DNA of 64,000 nucleotides from Protula sp. h YS-2021 (GCA_949752745.1 OX457034.1:30919544-30983543); one strand, 5' to 3'; numbered from the stretch's first letter, positions 23,901 to 40,150 are shown. The notes: generated by a model from the letters alone, not told the origin. Made by a program: numbers and translations.

Positions 23901-26900
23901 AAAAATTCAAAGGTCCAGTACATAATACGGCATATCCTCGTCTCGGACATTTGTCGTTGTCATGTATCTGCGCCGTATGTCGAATTATGCTGACACAGTT
24001 GACGCCCCACTCTAGCGCTATTACTCTTATATTTATGACTTCCTTAAAATCTAAGCGGTTATTGTTGCAAGATCAAAGATTTCAATTTAGTTCGTTCGTT
24101 GCATAGACTGCACATCCTAGCTTTTATTTTAGTGTTAATGCATGTTTAACTGGCCAGTCGTTAACTGGTCAACCGTCAATGATGGATAATGGATTTACAG
24201 ACATGTCTTGTTATATTTTCCATGTTGATCAAACCAACACAGGTTAAACAAGACCCAAACAGTCTGAGAAATCTGATAGATTCACAGCAGGTTATATACA
24301 AATAGTGAAAATGGTTAATTTGGTGGATACGTTAAATTTTGAAAGTGGAATATCTTTAAAAGTATTGGTGATAGAGAGACGGGGATTTGACGAGGTGATA
24401 TGGCGAATATGAATTATGTATGATCCAGTAGTGTTTTTAGGCCATTCTGAGCCCTTTAAATTGCACTTTTACAAAGGCAAAGTTTTCTACAGGCGAGTGT
24501 TAAATGAATGGTTTTAAGAACAGCGAGATAGTTTTTTTATAAATAGATTTGTCTATTTCTTAGTGATTGGATGAATGATCAGATCAGTCCTGGAAAAAAC
24601 TTCACAATAACTATGTAACTGTTTGATATATTTTTTTAAAGTAAACCTTTGTAACCATATACATCCTTCATGTTACCAGTTACCAATACAAATATATGTA
24701 ATGTAAGAAGCTACTAAATTTCAACTTACAATTTAGATGTTTTCAGCATTTTATTTACAGTAGACTTTGTAAACCTAAATAATTAAAATGTACTTCTATT
24801 TCCAGCCGAGTGTGAGATGTGAGAAATAATTCTGGGGTTACGGTATATACCGCCAACAACTGGAAAAATAAAAATAAATCAAGGGGTAATGTCATTGAAT
24901 GTGTGATTTGTTTTAAGAACTACAAAAAGATGTATGTATTCCATAGGTAAAAATTGTAATTTATTTCTGCATACAAACAATATGTATTTGCACCAATTAT
25001 CAACTCTAAAGAAATCAGGTATTACACATATACCACCGACAAAAATGAAAATCCTGTGACTTTCTCAGTGAATTTGTGATATGGTTCAAGAGTTAGAAAG
25101 GAATGTATGTATACCTTTAGTAAAATTTGAACTTTATTTCTGGATACAAGCAATCGGTAGCTGCAACAAGTATCAACAGAAACAAATCACCAGAAAACAT
25201 TGATGTAAAAATTCAAAGGTCCAGTACATAATACGGCATATCCTCGTCTCGGACATTTGTCGTTGTCATGTATCTGCGCCGTATGTCGAATTATGCTGAC
25301 ACAGTTGACGCCCCACTCTAGCGCTATTACTCTTATATTTATGACTTCCTTAAAATCTAAGCGGTTATTGTTGCAAGATCAAAGATTTCAATTTAGTTCG
25401 TTCGTTGCATAGACTGCACATCCTAGCTTTTATTTTAGTGTTAATGCATGTTTAACTGGCCAGTCGTTAACTGGTCAACCGTCAATGATGGATAATGGAT
25501 TTACAGACATGTCTTGTTATATTTTCCATGTTGATCAAACCAACACAGGTTAAACAAGACCCAAACAGTCTGAGAAATCTGATAGATTCACAGCAGGTTA
25601 TATACAAATAGTGAAAATGGTTAATTTGGTGGATACGTTAAATTTTGAAAGTGGAATATCTTTAAAAGTATTGGTGATAGAGAGACGGGGATTTGACGAG
25701 GTGATATGGCGAATATGAATTATGTATGATCCAGTAGTGTTTTTAGGCCATTCTGAGCCCTTTAAATTGCACTTTTACAAAGGCAAAGTTTTCTACAGGC
25801 GAGTGTTAAATGAATGGTTTTAAGAACAGCGAGATAGTTTTTTTATAAATAGATTTGTCTATTTCTTAGTGATTGGATGAATGATCAGATCAGTCCTGGA
25901 AAAAACTTCACAATAACTATGTAACTGTTTGATATATTTTTTTAAAGTAAACCTTTGTAACCATATACATCCTTCATGTTACCAGTTACCAATACAAATA
26001 TATGTAATGTAAGAAGCTACTAAATTTCAACTTACAATTTAGATGTTTTCAGCATTTTATTTACAGTAGACTTTGTAAACCTAAATAATTAAAATGTACT
26101 TCTATTTCCAGCCGAGTGTGAGATGTGAGAAATAATTCTGGGGTTACGGTATATACCGCCAACAACTGGAAAAATAAAAATAAATCAAGGGGTAATGTCA
26201 TTGAATGTGTGATTTGTTTTAAGAACTACAAAAAGATGTATGTATTCCATAGGTAAAAATTGTAATTTATTTCTGCATACAAACAATATGTATTTGCACC
26301 AATTATCAACTCTAAAGAAATCAGGTATTACACATATACCACCGACAAAAATGAAAATCCTGTGACTTTCTCAGTGAATTTGTGATATGGTTCAAGAGTT
26401 AGAAAGGAATGTATGTATACCTTTAGTAAAATTTGAACTTTATTTCTGGATACAAGCAATCGGTAGCTGCAACAAGTATCAACAGAAACAAATCACCAGA
26501 AAACATTGATGTAAAAATTCAAAGGTCCAGTACATAATACGGCATATCCTCGTCTCGGACATTTGTCGTTGTCATGTATCTGCGCCGTATGTCGAATTAT
26601 GCTGACACAGTTGACGCCCCACTCTAGCGCTATTACTCTTATATTTATGACTTCCTTAAAATCTAAGCGGTTATTGTTGCAAGATCAAAGATTTCAATTT
26701 AGTTCGTTCGTTGCATAGACTGCACATCCTAGCTTTTATTTTAGTGTTAATGCATGTTTAACTGGCCAGTCGTTAACTGGTCAACCGTCAATGATGGATA
26801 ATGGATTTACAGACATGTCTTGTTATATTTTCCATGATGATCAAACCAACACAGGTTAAACAAGACCCAAACAGTCTGAGAAATCTGATAGATTCACAGC

Positions 26901-29900
26901 AGGTTATATACAAATAGTGAAAATGGTTAATTTGGTGGATACGTTAAATTTTGAAAGTGGAATATCTTTAAAAGTATTGGTGATAGAGAGACGGGGATTT
27001 GACGAGGTGATATGGCGAATATGAATTATGTATGATCCAGTAGTGTTTTTAGGCCATTCTGAGCCCTTTAAATTGCACTTTTACAAAGGCAAAGTTTTCT
27101 ACAGGCGAGTGTTAAATGAATGGTTTTAAGAACAGCGAGATAGTTTTTTTATAAATAGATTTGTCTATTTCTTAGTGATTGGATGAATGATCAGATCAGT
27201 CCTGGAAAAAACTTCACAATAACTATGTAACTGTTTGATATATTTTTTTAAAGTAAACCTTTGTAACCATATACATCCTTCATGTTACCAGTTACCAATA
27301 CAAATATATGTAATGTAAGAAGCTACTAAATTTCAACTTACAATTTAGATGTTTTCAGCATTTTATTTACAGTAGACTTTGTAAACCTAAATAATTAAAA
27401 TGTACTTCTATTTCCAGCCGAGTGTGAGATGTGAGAAATAATTCTGGGGTTACGGTATATACCGCCAACAACTGGAAAAATAAAAATAAATCAAGGGGTA
27501 ATGTCATTGAATGTGTGATTTGTTTTAAGAACTACAAAAAGATGTATGTATTCCATAGGTAAAAATTGTAATTTATTTCTGCATACAAACAATATGTATT
27601 TGCACCAATTATCAACTCTAAAGAAATCAGGTATTACACATATACCACCGACAAAAATGAAAATCCTGTGACTTTCTCAGTGAATTTGTGATATGGTTCA
27701 AGAGTTAGAAAGGAATGTATGTATACCTTTAGTAAAATTTGAACTTTATTTCTGGATACAAGCAATCGGTAGCTGCAACAAGTATCAACAGAAACAAATC
27801 ACCAGAAAACATTGATGTAAAAATTCAAAGGTCCAGTACATAATACGGCATATCCTCGTCTCGGACATTTGTCGTTGTCATGTATCTGCGCCGTATGTCG
27901 AATTATGCTGACACAGTTGACGCCCCACTCTAGCGCTATTACTCTTATATTTATGACTTCCTTAAAATCTAAGCGGTTATTGTTGCAAGATCAAAGATTT
28001 CAATTTAGTTCGTTCGTTGCATAGACTGCACATCCTAGCTTTTATTTTAGTGTTAATGCATGTTTAACTGGCCAGTCGTTAACTGGTCAACCGTCAATGA
28101 TGGATAATGGATTTACAGACATGTCTTGTTATATTTTCCATGTTGATCAAACCAACACAGGTTAAACAAGACCCAAACAGTCTGAGAAATCTGATAGATT
28201 CACAGCAGGTTATATACAAATAGTGAAAATGGTTAATTTGGTGGATACGTTAAATTTTGAAAGTGGAATATCTTTAAAAGTATTGGTGATAGAGAGACGG
28301 GGATTTGACGAGGTGATATGGCGAATATGAATTATGTATGATCCAGTAGTGTTTTTAGGCCATTCTGAGCCCTTTAAATTGCACTTTTACAAAGGCAAAG
28401 TTTTCTACAGGCGAGTGTTAAATGAATGCTTTTAAGAACAGCGAGATAGTTTTTTTATAAATAGATTTGTCTATTTCTTAGTGATTGGATGAATGATCAG
28501 ATCAGTCCTGGAAAAAACTTCACAATAACTATGTAACTGTTTGATATATTTTTTTAAAGTAAACCTTTGTAACCATATACATCCTTCATGTTACCAGTTA
28601 CCAATACAAATATATGTAATGTAAGAAGCTACTAAATTTCAACTTACAATTTAGATGTTTTCAGCATTTTATTTACAGTAGACTTTGTAAACCTAAATAA
28701 TTAAAATGTACTTCTATTTCCAGCCGAGTGTGAGATGTGAGAAATAATTCTGGGGTTACGGTATATACCGCCAACAACTGGAAAAATAAAAATAAATCAA
28801 GGGGTAATGTCATTGAATGTGTGATTTGTTTTAAGAACTACAAAAAGATGTATGTATTCCATAGGTAAAAATTGTAATTTATTTCTGCATACAAACAATA
28901 TGTATTTGCACCAATTATCAACTCTAAAGAAATCAGGTATTACACATATACCACCGACAAAAATGAAAATCCTGTGACTTTCTCAGTGAATTTGTGATAT
29001 GGTTCAAGAGTTAGAAAGGAATGTATGTATACCTTTAGTAAAATTTGAACTTTATTTCTGGATACAAGCAATCGGTAGCTGCAACAAGTATCAACAGAAA
29101 CAAATCACCAGAAAACATTGATGTAAAAATTCAAAGGTCCAGTACATAATACGGCATATCCTCGTCTCGGACATTTGTCGTTGTCATGTATCTGCGCCGT
29201 ATGTCGAATTATGCTGACACAGTTGACGCCCCACTCTAGCGCTATTACTCTTATATTTATGACTTCCTTAAAATCTAAGCGGTTATTGTTGCAAGATCAA
29301 AGATTTCAATTTAGTTCGTTCGTTGCATAGACTGCACATCCTAGCTTTTATTTTAGTGTTAATGCATGTTTAACTGGCCAGTCGTTAACTGGTCAACCGT
29401 CAATGATGGATAATGGATTTACAGACATGTCTTGTTATATTTTCCATGTTGATCAAACCAACACAGGTTAAACAAGACCCAAACAGTCTGAGAAATCTGA
29501 TAGATTCACAGCAGGTTATATACAAATAGTGAAAATGGTTAATTTGGTGGATACGTTAAATTTTGAAAGTGGAATATCTTTAAAAGTATTGGTGATAGAG
29601 AGACGGGGATTTGACGAGGTGATATGGCGAATATGAATTATGTATGATCCAGTAGTGTTTTTAGGCCATTCTGAGCCCTTTAAATTGCACTTTTACAAAG
29701 GCAAAGTTTTCTACAGGCGAGTGTTAAATGAATGGTTTTAAGAACAGCGAGATAGTTTTTTTATAAATAGATTTGTCTATTTCTTAGTGATTGGATGAAT
29801 GATCAGATCAGTCCTGGAAAAAACTTCACAATAACTATGTAACTGTTTGATATATTTTTTTAAAGTAAACCTTTGTAACCATATACATCCTTCATGTTAC

Positions 29901-32900
29901 CAGTTAGCAATACAAATATATGTAATGTAAGAAGCTACTAAATTTCAACTTACAATTTAGATGTTTTCAGCATTTTATTTACAGTAGACTTTGTAAACCT
30001 AAATAATTAAAATGTACTTCTATTTCCAGCCGAGTGTGAGATGTGAGAAATAATTCTGGGGTTACGGTATATACCGCCAACAACTGGAAAAATAAAAATA
30101 AATCAAGGGGTAATGTCATTGAATGTGTGATTTGTTTTAAGAACTACAAAAAGATGTATGTATTCCATAGGTAAAAATTGTAATTTATTTCTGCATACAA
30201 ACAATATGTATTTGCACCAATTATCAACTCTAAAGAAATCAGGTATTACACATATACCACCGACAAAAATGAAAATCCTGTGACTTTCTCAGTGAATTTG
30301 TGATATGGTTCAAGAGTTAGAAAGGAATGTATGTATACCTTTAGTAAAATTTGAACTTTATTTCTGGATACAAGCAATCGGTAGCTGCAACAAGTATCAA
30401 CAGAAACAAATCACCAGAAAACATTGATGTAAAAATTCAAAGGTCCAGTACATAATACGGCATATCCTCGTCTCGGACATTTGTCGTTGTCATGTATCTG
30501 CGCCGTATGTCGAATTATGCTGACACAGTTGACGCCCCACTCTAGCGCTATTACTCTTATATTTATGACTTCCTTAAAATCTAAGCGGTTATTGTTGCAA
30601 GATCAAAGATTTCAATTTAGTTCGTTCGTTGCATAGACTGCACATCCTAGCTTTTATTTTAGTGTTAATGCATGTTTAACTGGCCAGTCGTTAACTGGTC
30701 AACCGTCAATGATGGATAATGGATTTACAGACATGTCTTGTTATATTTTCCATGTTGATCAAACCAACACAGGTTAAACAAGACCCAAACAGTCTGAGAA
30801 ATCTGATAGATTCACAGCAGGTTATATACAAATAGTGAAAATGGTTAATTTGGTGGATACGTTAAATTTTGAAAGTGGAATATCTTTAAAAGTATTGGTG
30901 ATAGAGAGACGGGGATTTGACGAGGTGATATGGCGAATATGAATTATGTATGATCCAGTAGTGTTTTTAGGCCATTCTGAGCCCTTTAAATTGCACTTTT
31001 ACAAAGGCAAAGTTTTCTACAGGCGAGTGTTAAATGAATGGTTTTAAGAACAGCGAGATAGTTTTTTTATAAATAGATTTGTCTATTTCTTAGTGATTGG
31101 ATGAATGATCAGATCAGTCCTGGAAAAAACTTCACAATAACTATGTAACTGTTTGATATATTTTTTTAAAGTAAACCTTTGTAACCATATACATCCTTCA
31201 TGTTACCAGTTACCAATACAAATATATGTAATGTAAGAAGCTACTAAATTTCAACTTACAATTTAGATGTTTTCAGCATTTTATTTACAGTAGACTTTGT
31301 AAACCTAAATAATTAAAATGTACTTCTATTTCCAGCCGAGTGTGAGATGTGAGAAATAATTCTGGGGTTACGGTATATACCGCCAACAACTGGAAAAATA
31401 AAAATAAATCAAGGGGTAATGTCATTGAATGTGTGATTTGTTTTAAGAACTACAAAAAGATGTATGTATTCCATAGGTAAAAATTGTAATTTATTTCTGC
31501 ATACAAACAATATGTATTTGCACCAATTATCAACTCTAAAGAAATCAGGTATTACACATATACCACCGACAAAAATGAAAATCCTGTGACTTTCTCAGTG
31601 AATTTGTGATATGGTTCAAGAGTTAGAAAGGAATGTATGTATACCTTTAGTAAAATTTGAACTTTATTTCTGGATACAAGCAATCGGTAGCTGCAACAAG
31701 TATCAACAGAAACAAATCACCAGAAAACATTGATGTAAAAATTCAAAGGTCCAGTACATAATACGGCATATCCTCGTCTCGGACATTTGTCGTTGTCATG
31801 TATCTGCGCCGTATGTCGAATTATGCTGACACAGTTGACGCCCCACTCTAGCGCTATTACTCTTATATTTATGACTTCCTTAAAATCTAAGCGGTTATTG
31901 TTGCAAGATCAAAGATTTCAATTTAGTTCGTTCGTTGCATAGACTGCACATCCTAGCTTTTATTTTAGTGTTAATGCATGTTTAACTGGCCAGTCGTTAA
32001 CTGGTCAACCGTCAATGATGGATAATGGATTTACAGACATGTCTTGTTATATTTTCCATGTTGATCAAACCAACACAGGTTAAACAAGACCCAAACAGTC
32101 TGAGAAATCTGATAGATTCACAGCAGGTTATATACAAATAGTGAAAATGGTTAATTTGGTGGATACGTTAAATTTTGAAAGTGGAATATCTTTAAAAGTA
32201 TTGGTGATAGAGAGACGGGGATTTGACGAGGTGATATGGCGAATATGAATTATGTATGATCCAGTAGTGTTTTTAGGCCATTCTGAGCCCTTTAAATTGC
32301 ACTTTTACAAAGGCAAAGTTTTCTACAGGCGAGTGTTAAATGAATGGTTTTAAGAACAGCGAGATAGTTTTTTTATAAATAGATTTGTCTATTTCTTAGT
32401 GATTGGATGAATGATCAGATCAGTCCTGGAAAAAACTTCACAATAACTATGTAACTGTTTGATATATTTTTTTAAAGTAAACCTTTGTAACCATATACAT
32501 CCTTCATGTTACCAGTTACCAATACAAATATATGTAATGTAAGAAGCTACTAAATTTCAACTTACAATTTAGATGTTTTCAGCATTTTATTTACAGTAGA
32601 CTTTGTAAACCTAAATAATTAAAATGTACTTCTATTTCCAGCCGAGTGTGAGATGTGAGAAATAATTCTGGGGTTACGGTATATACCGCCAACAACTGGA
32701 AAAATAAAAATAAATCAAGGGGTAATGTCATTGAATGTGTGATTTGTTTTAAGAACTACAAAAAGATGTATGTATTCCATAGGTAAAAATTGTAATTTAT
32801 TTCTGCATACAAACAATATGTATTTGCACCAATTATCAACTCTAAAGAAATCAGGTATTACACATATACCACCGACAAAAATGAAAATCCTGTGACTTTC

Positions 32901-35900
32901 TCAGTGAATTTGTGATATGGTTCAAGAGTTAGAAAGGAATGTATGTATACCTTTAGTAAAATTTGAACTTTATTTCTGGATACAAGCAATCGGTAGCTGC
33001 AACAAGTATCAACAGAAACAAATCACCAGAAAACATTGATGTAAAAATTCAAAGGTCCAGTACATAATACGGCATATCCTCGTCTCGGACATTTGTCGTT
33101 GTCATGTATCTGCGCCGTATGTCGAATTATGCTGACACAGTTGACGCCCCACTCTAGCGCTATTACTCTTATATTTATGACTTCCTTAAAATCTAAGCGG
33201 TTATTGTTGCAAGATCAAAGATTTCAATTTAGTTCGTTCGTTGCATAGACTGCACATCCTAGCTTTTATTTTAGTGTTAATGCATGTTTAACTGGCCAGT
33301 CGTTAACTGGTCAACCGTCAATGATGGATAATGGATTTACAGACATGTCTTGTTATATTTTCCATGTTGATCAAACCAACACAGGTTAAACAAGACCCAA
33401 ACAGTCTGAGAAATCTGATAGATTCACAGCAGGTTATATACAAATAGTGAAAATGGTTAATTTGGTGGATACGTTAAATTTTGAAAGTGGAATATCTTTA
33501 AAAGTATTGGTGATAGAGAGACGGGGATTTGACGAGGTGATATGGCGAATATGAATTATGTATGATCCAGTAGTGTTTTTAGGCCATTCTGAGCCCTTTA
33601 AATTGCACTTTTACAAAGGCAAAGTTTTCTACAGGCGAGTGTTAAATGAATGGTTTTAAGAACAGCGAGATAGTTTTTTTATAAATAGATTTGTCTATTT
33701 CTTAGTGATTGGATGAATGATCAGATCAGTCCTGGAAAAAACTTCACAATAACTATGTAACTGTTTGATATATTTTTTTAAAGTAAACCTTTGTAACCAT
33801 ATACATCCTTCATGTTACCAGTTACCAATACAAATATATGTAATGTAAGAAGCTACTAAATTTCAACTTACAATTTAGATGTTTTCAGCATTTTATTTAC
33901 AGTAGACTTTGTAAACCTAAATAATTAAAATGTACTTCTATTTCCAGCCGAGTGTGAGATGTGAGAAATAATTCTGGGGTTACGGTATATACCGCCAACA
34001 ACTGGAAAAATAAAAATAAATCAAGGGGTAATGTCATTGAATGTGTGATTTGTTTTAAGAACTACAAAAAGATGTATGTATTCCATAGGTAAAAATTGTA
34101 ATTTATTTCTGCATACAAACAATATGTATTTGCACCAATTATCAACTCTAAAGAAATCAGGTATTACACATATACCACCGACAAAAATGAAAATCCTGTG
34201 ACTTTCTCAGTGAATTTGTGATATGGTTCAAGAGTTAGAAAGGAATGTATGTATACCTTTAGTAAAATTTGAACTTTATTTCTGGATACAAGCAATCGGT
34301 AGCTGCAACAAGTATCAACAGAAACAAATCACCAGAAAACATTGATGTAAAAATTCAAAGGTCCAGTACATAATACGGCATATCCTCGTCTCGGACATTT
34401 GTCGTTGTCATGTATCTGCGCCGTATGTCGAATTATGCTGACACAGTTGACGCCCCACTCTAGCGCTATTACTCTTATATTTATGACTTCCTTAAAATCT
34501 AAGCGGTTATTGTTGCAAGATCAAAGATTTCAATTTAGTTCGTTCGTTGCATAGACTGCACATCCTAGCTTTTATTTTAGTGTTAATGCATGTTTAACTG
34601 GCCAGTCGTTAACTGGTCAACCGTCAATGATGGATAATGGATTTACAGACATGTCTTGTTATATTTTCCATGTTGATCAAACCAACACAGGTTAAACAAG
34701 ACCCAAACAGTCTGAGAAATCTGATAGATTCACAGCAGGTTATATACAAATAGTGAAAATGGTTAATTTGGTGGATACGTTAAATTTTGAAAGTGGAATA
34801 TCTTTAAAAGTATTGGTGATAGAGAGACGGGGATTTGACGAGGTGATATGGCGAATATGAATTATGTATGATCCAGTAGTGTTTTTAGGCCATTCTGAGC
34901 CCTTTAAATTGCACTTTTACAAAGGCAAAGTTTTCTACAGGCGAGTGTTAAATGAATGGTTTTAAGAACAGCGAGATAGTTTTTTTATAAATAGATTTGT
35001 CTATTTCTTAGTGATTGGATGAATGATCAGATCAGTCCTGGAAAAAACTTCACAATAACTATGTAACTGTTTGATATATTTTTTTAAAGTAAACCTTTGT
35101 AACCATATACATCCTTCATGTTACCAGTTAGCAATACAAATATATGTAATGTAAGAAGCTACTAAATTTCAACTTACAATTTAGATGTTTTCAGCATTTT
35201 ATTTACAGTAGACTTTGTAAACCTAAATAATTAAAATGTACTTCTATTTCCAGCCGAGTGTGAGATGTGAGAAATAATTCTGGGGTTACGGTATATACCG
35301 CCAACAACTGGAAAAATAAAAATAAATCAAGGGGTAATGTCATTGAATGTGTGATTTGTTTTAAGAACTACAAAAAGATGTATGTATTCCATAGGTAAAA
35401 ATTGTAATTTATTTCTGCATACAAACAATATGTATTTGCACCAATTATCAACTCTAAAGAAATCAGGTATTACACATATACCACCGACAAAAATGAAAAT
35501 CCTGTGACTTTCTCAGTGAATTTGTGATATGGTTCAAGAGTTAGAAAGGAATGTATGTATACCTTTAGTAAAATTTGAACTTTATTTCTGGATACAAGCA
35601 ATCGGTAGCTGCAACAAGTATCAACAGAAACAAATCACCAGAAAACATTGATGTAAAAATTCAAAGGTCCAGTACATAATACGGCATATCCTCGTCTCGG
35701 ACATTTGTCGTTGTCATGTATCTGCGCCGTATGTCGAATTATGCTGACACAGTTGACGCCCCACTCTAGCGCTATTACTCTTATATTTATGACTTCCTTA
35801 AAATCTAAGCGGTTATTGTTGCAAGATCAAAGATTTCAATTTAGTTCGTTCGTTGCATAGACTGCACATCCTAGCTTTTATTTTAGTGTTAATGCATGTT

Positions 35901-38900
35901 TAACTGGCCAGTCGTTAACTGGTCAACCGTCAATGATGGATAATGGATTTACAGACATGTCTTGTTATATTTTCCATGTTGATCAAACCAACACAGGTTA
36001 AACAAGACCCAAACAGTCTGAGAAATCTGATAGATTCACAGCAGGTTATATACAAATAGTGAAAATGGTTAATTTGGTGGATACGTTAAATTTTGAAAGT
36101 GGAATATCTTTAAAAGTATTGGTGATAGAGAGACGGGGATTTGACGAGGTGATATGGCGAATATGAATTATGTATGATCCAGTAGTGTTTTTAGGCCATT
36201 CTGAGCCCTTTAAATTGCACTTTTACAAAGGCAAAGTTTTCTACAGGCGAGTGTTAAATGAATGGTTTTAAGAACAGCGAGATAGTTTTTTTATAAATAG
36301 ATTTGTCTATTTCTTAGTGATTGGATGAATGATCAGATCAGTCCTGGAAAAAACTTCACAATAACTATGTAACTGTTTGATATATTTTTTTAAAGTAAAC
36401 CTTTGTAACCATATACATCCTTCATGTTACCAGTTACCAATACAAATATATGTAATGTAAGAAGCTACTAAATTTCAACTTACAATTTAGATGTTTTCAG
36501 CATTTTATTTACAGTAGACTTTGTAAACCTAAATAATTAAAATGTACTTCTATTTCCAGCCGAGTGTGAGATGTGAGAAATAATTCTGGGGTTACGGTAT
36601 ATACCGCCAACAACTGGAAAAATAAAAATAAATCAAGGGGTAATGTCATTGAATGTGTGATTTGTTTTAAGAACTACAAAAAGATGTATGTATTCCATAG
36701 GTAAAAATTGTAATTTATTTCTGCATACAAACAATATGTATTTGCACCAATTATCAACTCTAAAGAAATCAGGTATTACACATATACCACCGACAAAAAT
36801 GAAAATCCTGTGACTTTCTCAGTGAATTTGTGATATGGTTCAAGAGTTAGAAAGGAATGTATGTATACCTTTAGTAAAATTTGAACTTTATTTCTGGATA
36901 CAAGCAATCGGTAGCTGCAACAAGTATCAACAGAAACAAATCACCAGAAAACATTGATGTAAAAATTCAAAGGTCCAGTACATAATACGGCATATCCTCG
37001 TCTCGGACATTTGTCGTTGTCATGTATCTGCGCCGTATGTCGAATTATGCTGACACAGTTGACGCCCCACTCTAGCGCTATTACTCTTATATTTATGACT
37101 TCCTTAAAATCTAAGCGGTTATTGTTGCAAGATCAAAGATTTCAATTTAGTTCGTTCGTTGCATAGACTGCACATCCTAGCTTTTATTTTAGTGTTAATG
37201 CATGTTTAACTGGCCAGTCGTTAACTGGTCAACCGTCAATGATGGATAATGGATTTACAGACATGTCTTGTTATATTTTCCATGTTGATCAAACCAACAC
37301 AGGTTAAACAAGACCCAAACAGTCTGAGAAATCTGATAGATTCACAGCAGGTTATATACAAATAGTGAAAATGGTTAATTTGGTGGATACGTTAAATTTT
37401 GAAAGTGGAATATCTTTAAAAGTATTGGTGATAGAGAGACGGGGATTTGACGAGGTGATATGGCGAATATGAATTATGTATGATCCAGTAGTGTTTTTAG
37501 GCCATTCTGAGCCCTTTAAATTGCACTTTTACAAAGGCAAAGTTTTCTACAGGCGAGTGTTAAATGAATGGTTTTAAGAACAGCGAGATAGTTTTTTTAT
37601 AAATAGATTTGTCTATTTCTTAGTGATTGGATGAATGATCAGATCAGTCCTGGAAAAAACTTCACAATAACTATGTAACTGTTTGATATATTTTTTTAAA
37701 GTAAACCTTTGTAACCATATACATCCTTCATGTTACCAGTTACCAATACAAATATATGTAATGTAAGAAGCTACTAAATTTCAACTTACAATTTAGATGT
37801 TTTCAGCATTTTATTTACAGTAGACTTTGTAAACCTAAATAATTAAAATGTACTTCTATTTCCAGCCGAGTGTGAGATGTGAGAAATAATTCTGGGGTTA
37901 CGGTATATACCGCCAACAACTGGAAAAATAAAAATAAATCAAGGGGTAATGTCATTGAATGTGTGATTTGTTTTAAGAACTACAAAAAGATGTATGTATT
38001 CCATAGGTAAAAATTGTAATTTATTTCTGCATACAAACAATATGTATTTGCACCAATTATCAACTCTAAAGAAATCAGGTATTACACATATACCACCGAC
38101 AAAAATGAAAATCCTGTGACTTTCTCAGTGAATTTGTGATATGGTTCAAGAGTTAGAAAGGAATGTATGTATACCTTTAGTAAAATTTGAACTTTATTTC
38201 TGGATACAAGCAATCGGTAGCTGCAACAAGTATCAACAGAAACAAATCACCAGAAAACATTGATGTAAAAATTCAAAGGTCCAGTACATAATACGGCATA
38301 TCCTCGTCTCGGACATTTGTCGTTGTCATGTATCTGCGCCGTATGTCGAATTATGCTGACACAGTTGACGCCCCACTCTAGCGCTATTACTCTTATATTT
38401 ATGACTTCCTTAAAATCTAAGCGGTTATTGTTGCAAGATCAAAGATTTCAATTTAGTTCGTTCGTTGCATAGACTGCACATCCTAGCTTTTATTTTAGTG
38501 TTAATGCATGTTTAACTGGCCAGTCGTTAACTGGTCAACCGTCAATGATGGATAATGGATTTACAGACATGTCTTGTTATATTTTCCATGTTGATCAAAC
38601 CAACACAGGTTAAACAAGACCCAAACAGTCTGAGAAATCTGATAGATTCACAGCAGGTTATATACAAATAGTGAAAATGGTTAATTTGGTGGATACGTTA
38701 AATTTTGAAAGTGGAATATCTTTAAAAGTATTGGTGATAGAGAGACGGGGATTTGACGAGGTGATATGGCGAATATGAATTATGTATGATCCAGTAGTGT
38801 TTTTAGGCCATTCTGAGCCCTTTAAATTGCACTTTTACAAAGGCAAAGTTTTCTACAGGCGAGTGTTAAATGAATGGTTTTAAGAACAGCGAGATAGTTT

Positions 38901-40150
38901 TTTTATAAATAGATTTGTCTATTTCTTAGTGATTGGATGAATGATCAGATCAGTCCTGGAAAAAACTTCACAATAACTATGTAACTGTTTGATATATTTT
39001 TTTAAAGTAAACCTTTGTAACCATATACATCCTTCATGTTACCAGTTACCAATACAAATATATGTAATGTAAGAAGCTACTAAATTTCAACTTACAATTT
39101 AGATGTTTTCAGCATTTTATTTACAGTAGACTTTGTAAACCTAAATAATTAAAATGTACTTCTATTTCCAGCCGAGTGTGAGATGTGAGAAATAATTCTG
39201 GGGTTACGGTATATACCGCCAACAACTGGAAAAATAAAAATAAATCAAGGGGTAATGTCATTGAATGTGTGATTTGTTTTAAGAACTACAAAAAGATGTA
39301 TGTATTCCATAGGTAAAAATTGTAATTTATTTCTGCATACAAACAATATGTATTTGCACCAATTATCAACTCTAAAGAAATCAGGTATTACACATATACC
39401 ACCGACAAAAATGAAAATCCTGTGACTTTCTCAGTGAATTTGTGATATGGTTCAAGAGTTAGAAAGGAATGTATGTATACCTTTAGTAAAATTTGAACTT
39501 TATTTCTGGATACAAGCAATCGGTAGCTGCAACAAGTATCAACAGAAACAAATCACCAGAAAACATTGATGTAAAAATTCAAAGGTCCAGTACATAATAC
39601 GGCATATCCTCGTCTCGGACATTTGTCGTTGTCATGTATCTGCGCCGTATGTCGAATTATGCTGACACAGTTGACGCCCCACTCTAGCGCTATTACTCTT
39701 ATATTTATGACTTCCTTAAAATCTAAGCGGTTATTGTTGCAAGATCAAAGATTTCAATTTAGTTCGTTCGTTGCATAGACTGCACATCCTAGCTTTTATT
39801 TTAGTGTTAATGCATGTTTAACTGGCCAGTCGTTAACTGGTCAACCGTCAATGATGGATAATGGATTTACAGACATGTCTTGTTATATTTTCCATGTTGA
39901 TCAAACCAACACAGGTTAAACAAGACCCAAACAGTCTGAGAAATCTGATAGATTCACAGCAGGTTATATACAAATAGTGAAAATGGTTAATTTGGTGGAT
40001 ACGTTAAATTTTGAAAGTGGAATATCTTTAAAAGTATTGGTGATAGAGAGACGGGGATTTGACGAGGTGATATGGCGAATATGAATTATGTATGATCCAG
40101 TAGTGTTTTTAGGCCATTCTGAGCCCTTTAAATTGCACTTTTACAAAGGC
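17949..40150. repeat. 17 short satellite units 12-28, near identical
   Basis: Seventeen short units, each exactly 1306 bp, total 22202 bp with no net length change. By eye only four base differences occur: A for T at 26837, C for G at 28429, and G for C at 29907 and at 35131, the last two being the same site in units 21 and 25. All units carry the G haplotype. This is the most homogeneous part of the window and points to recent amplification or strong gene conversion. Confidence 0.95.
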
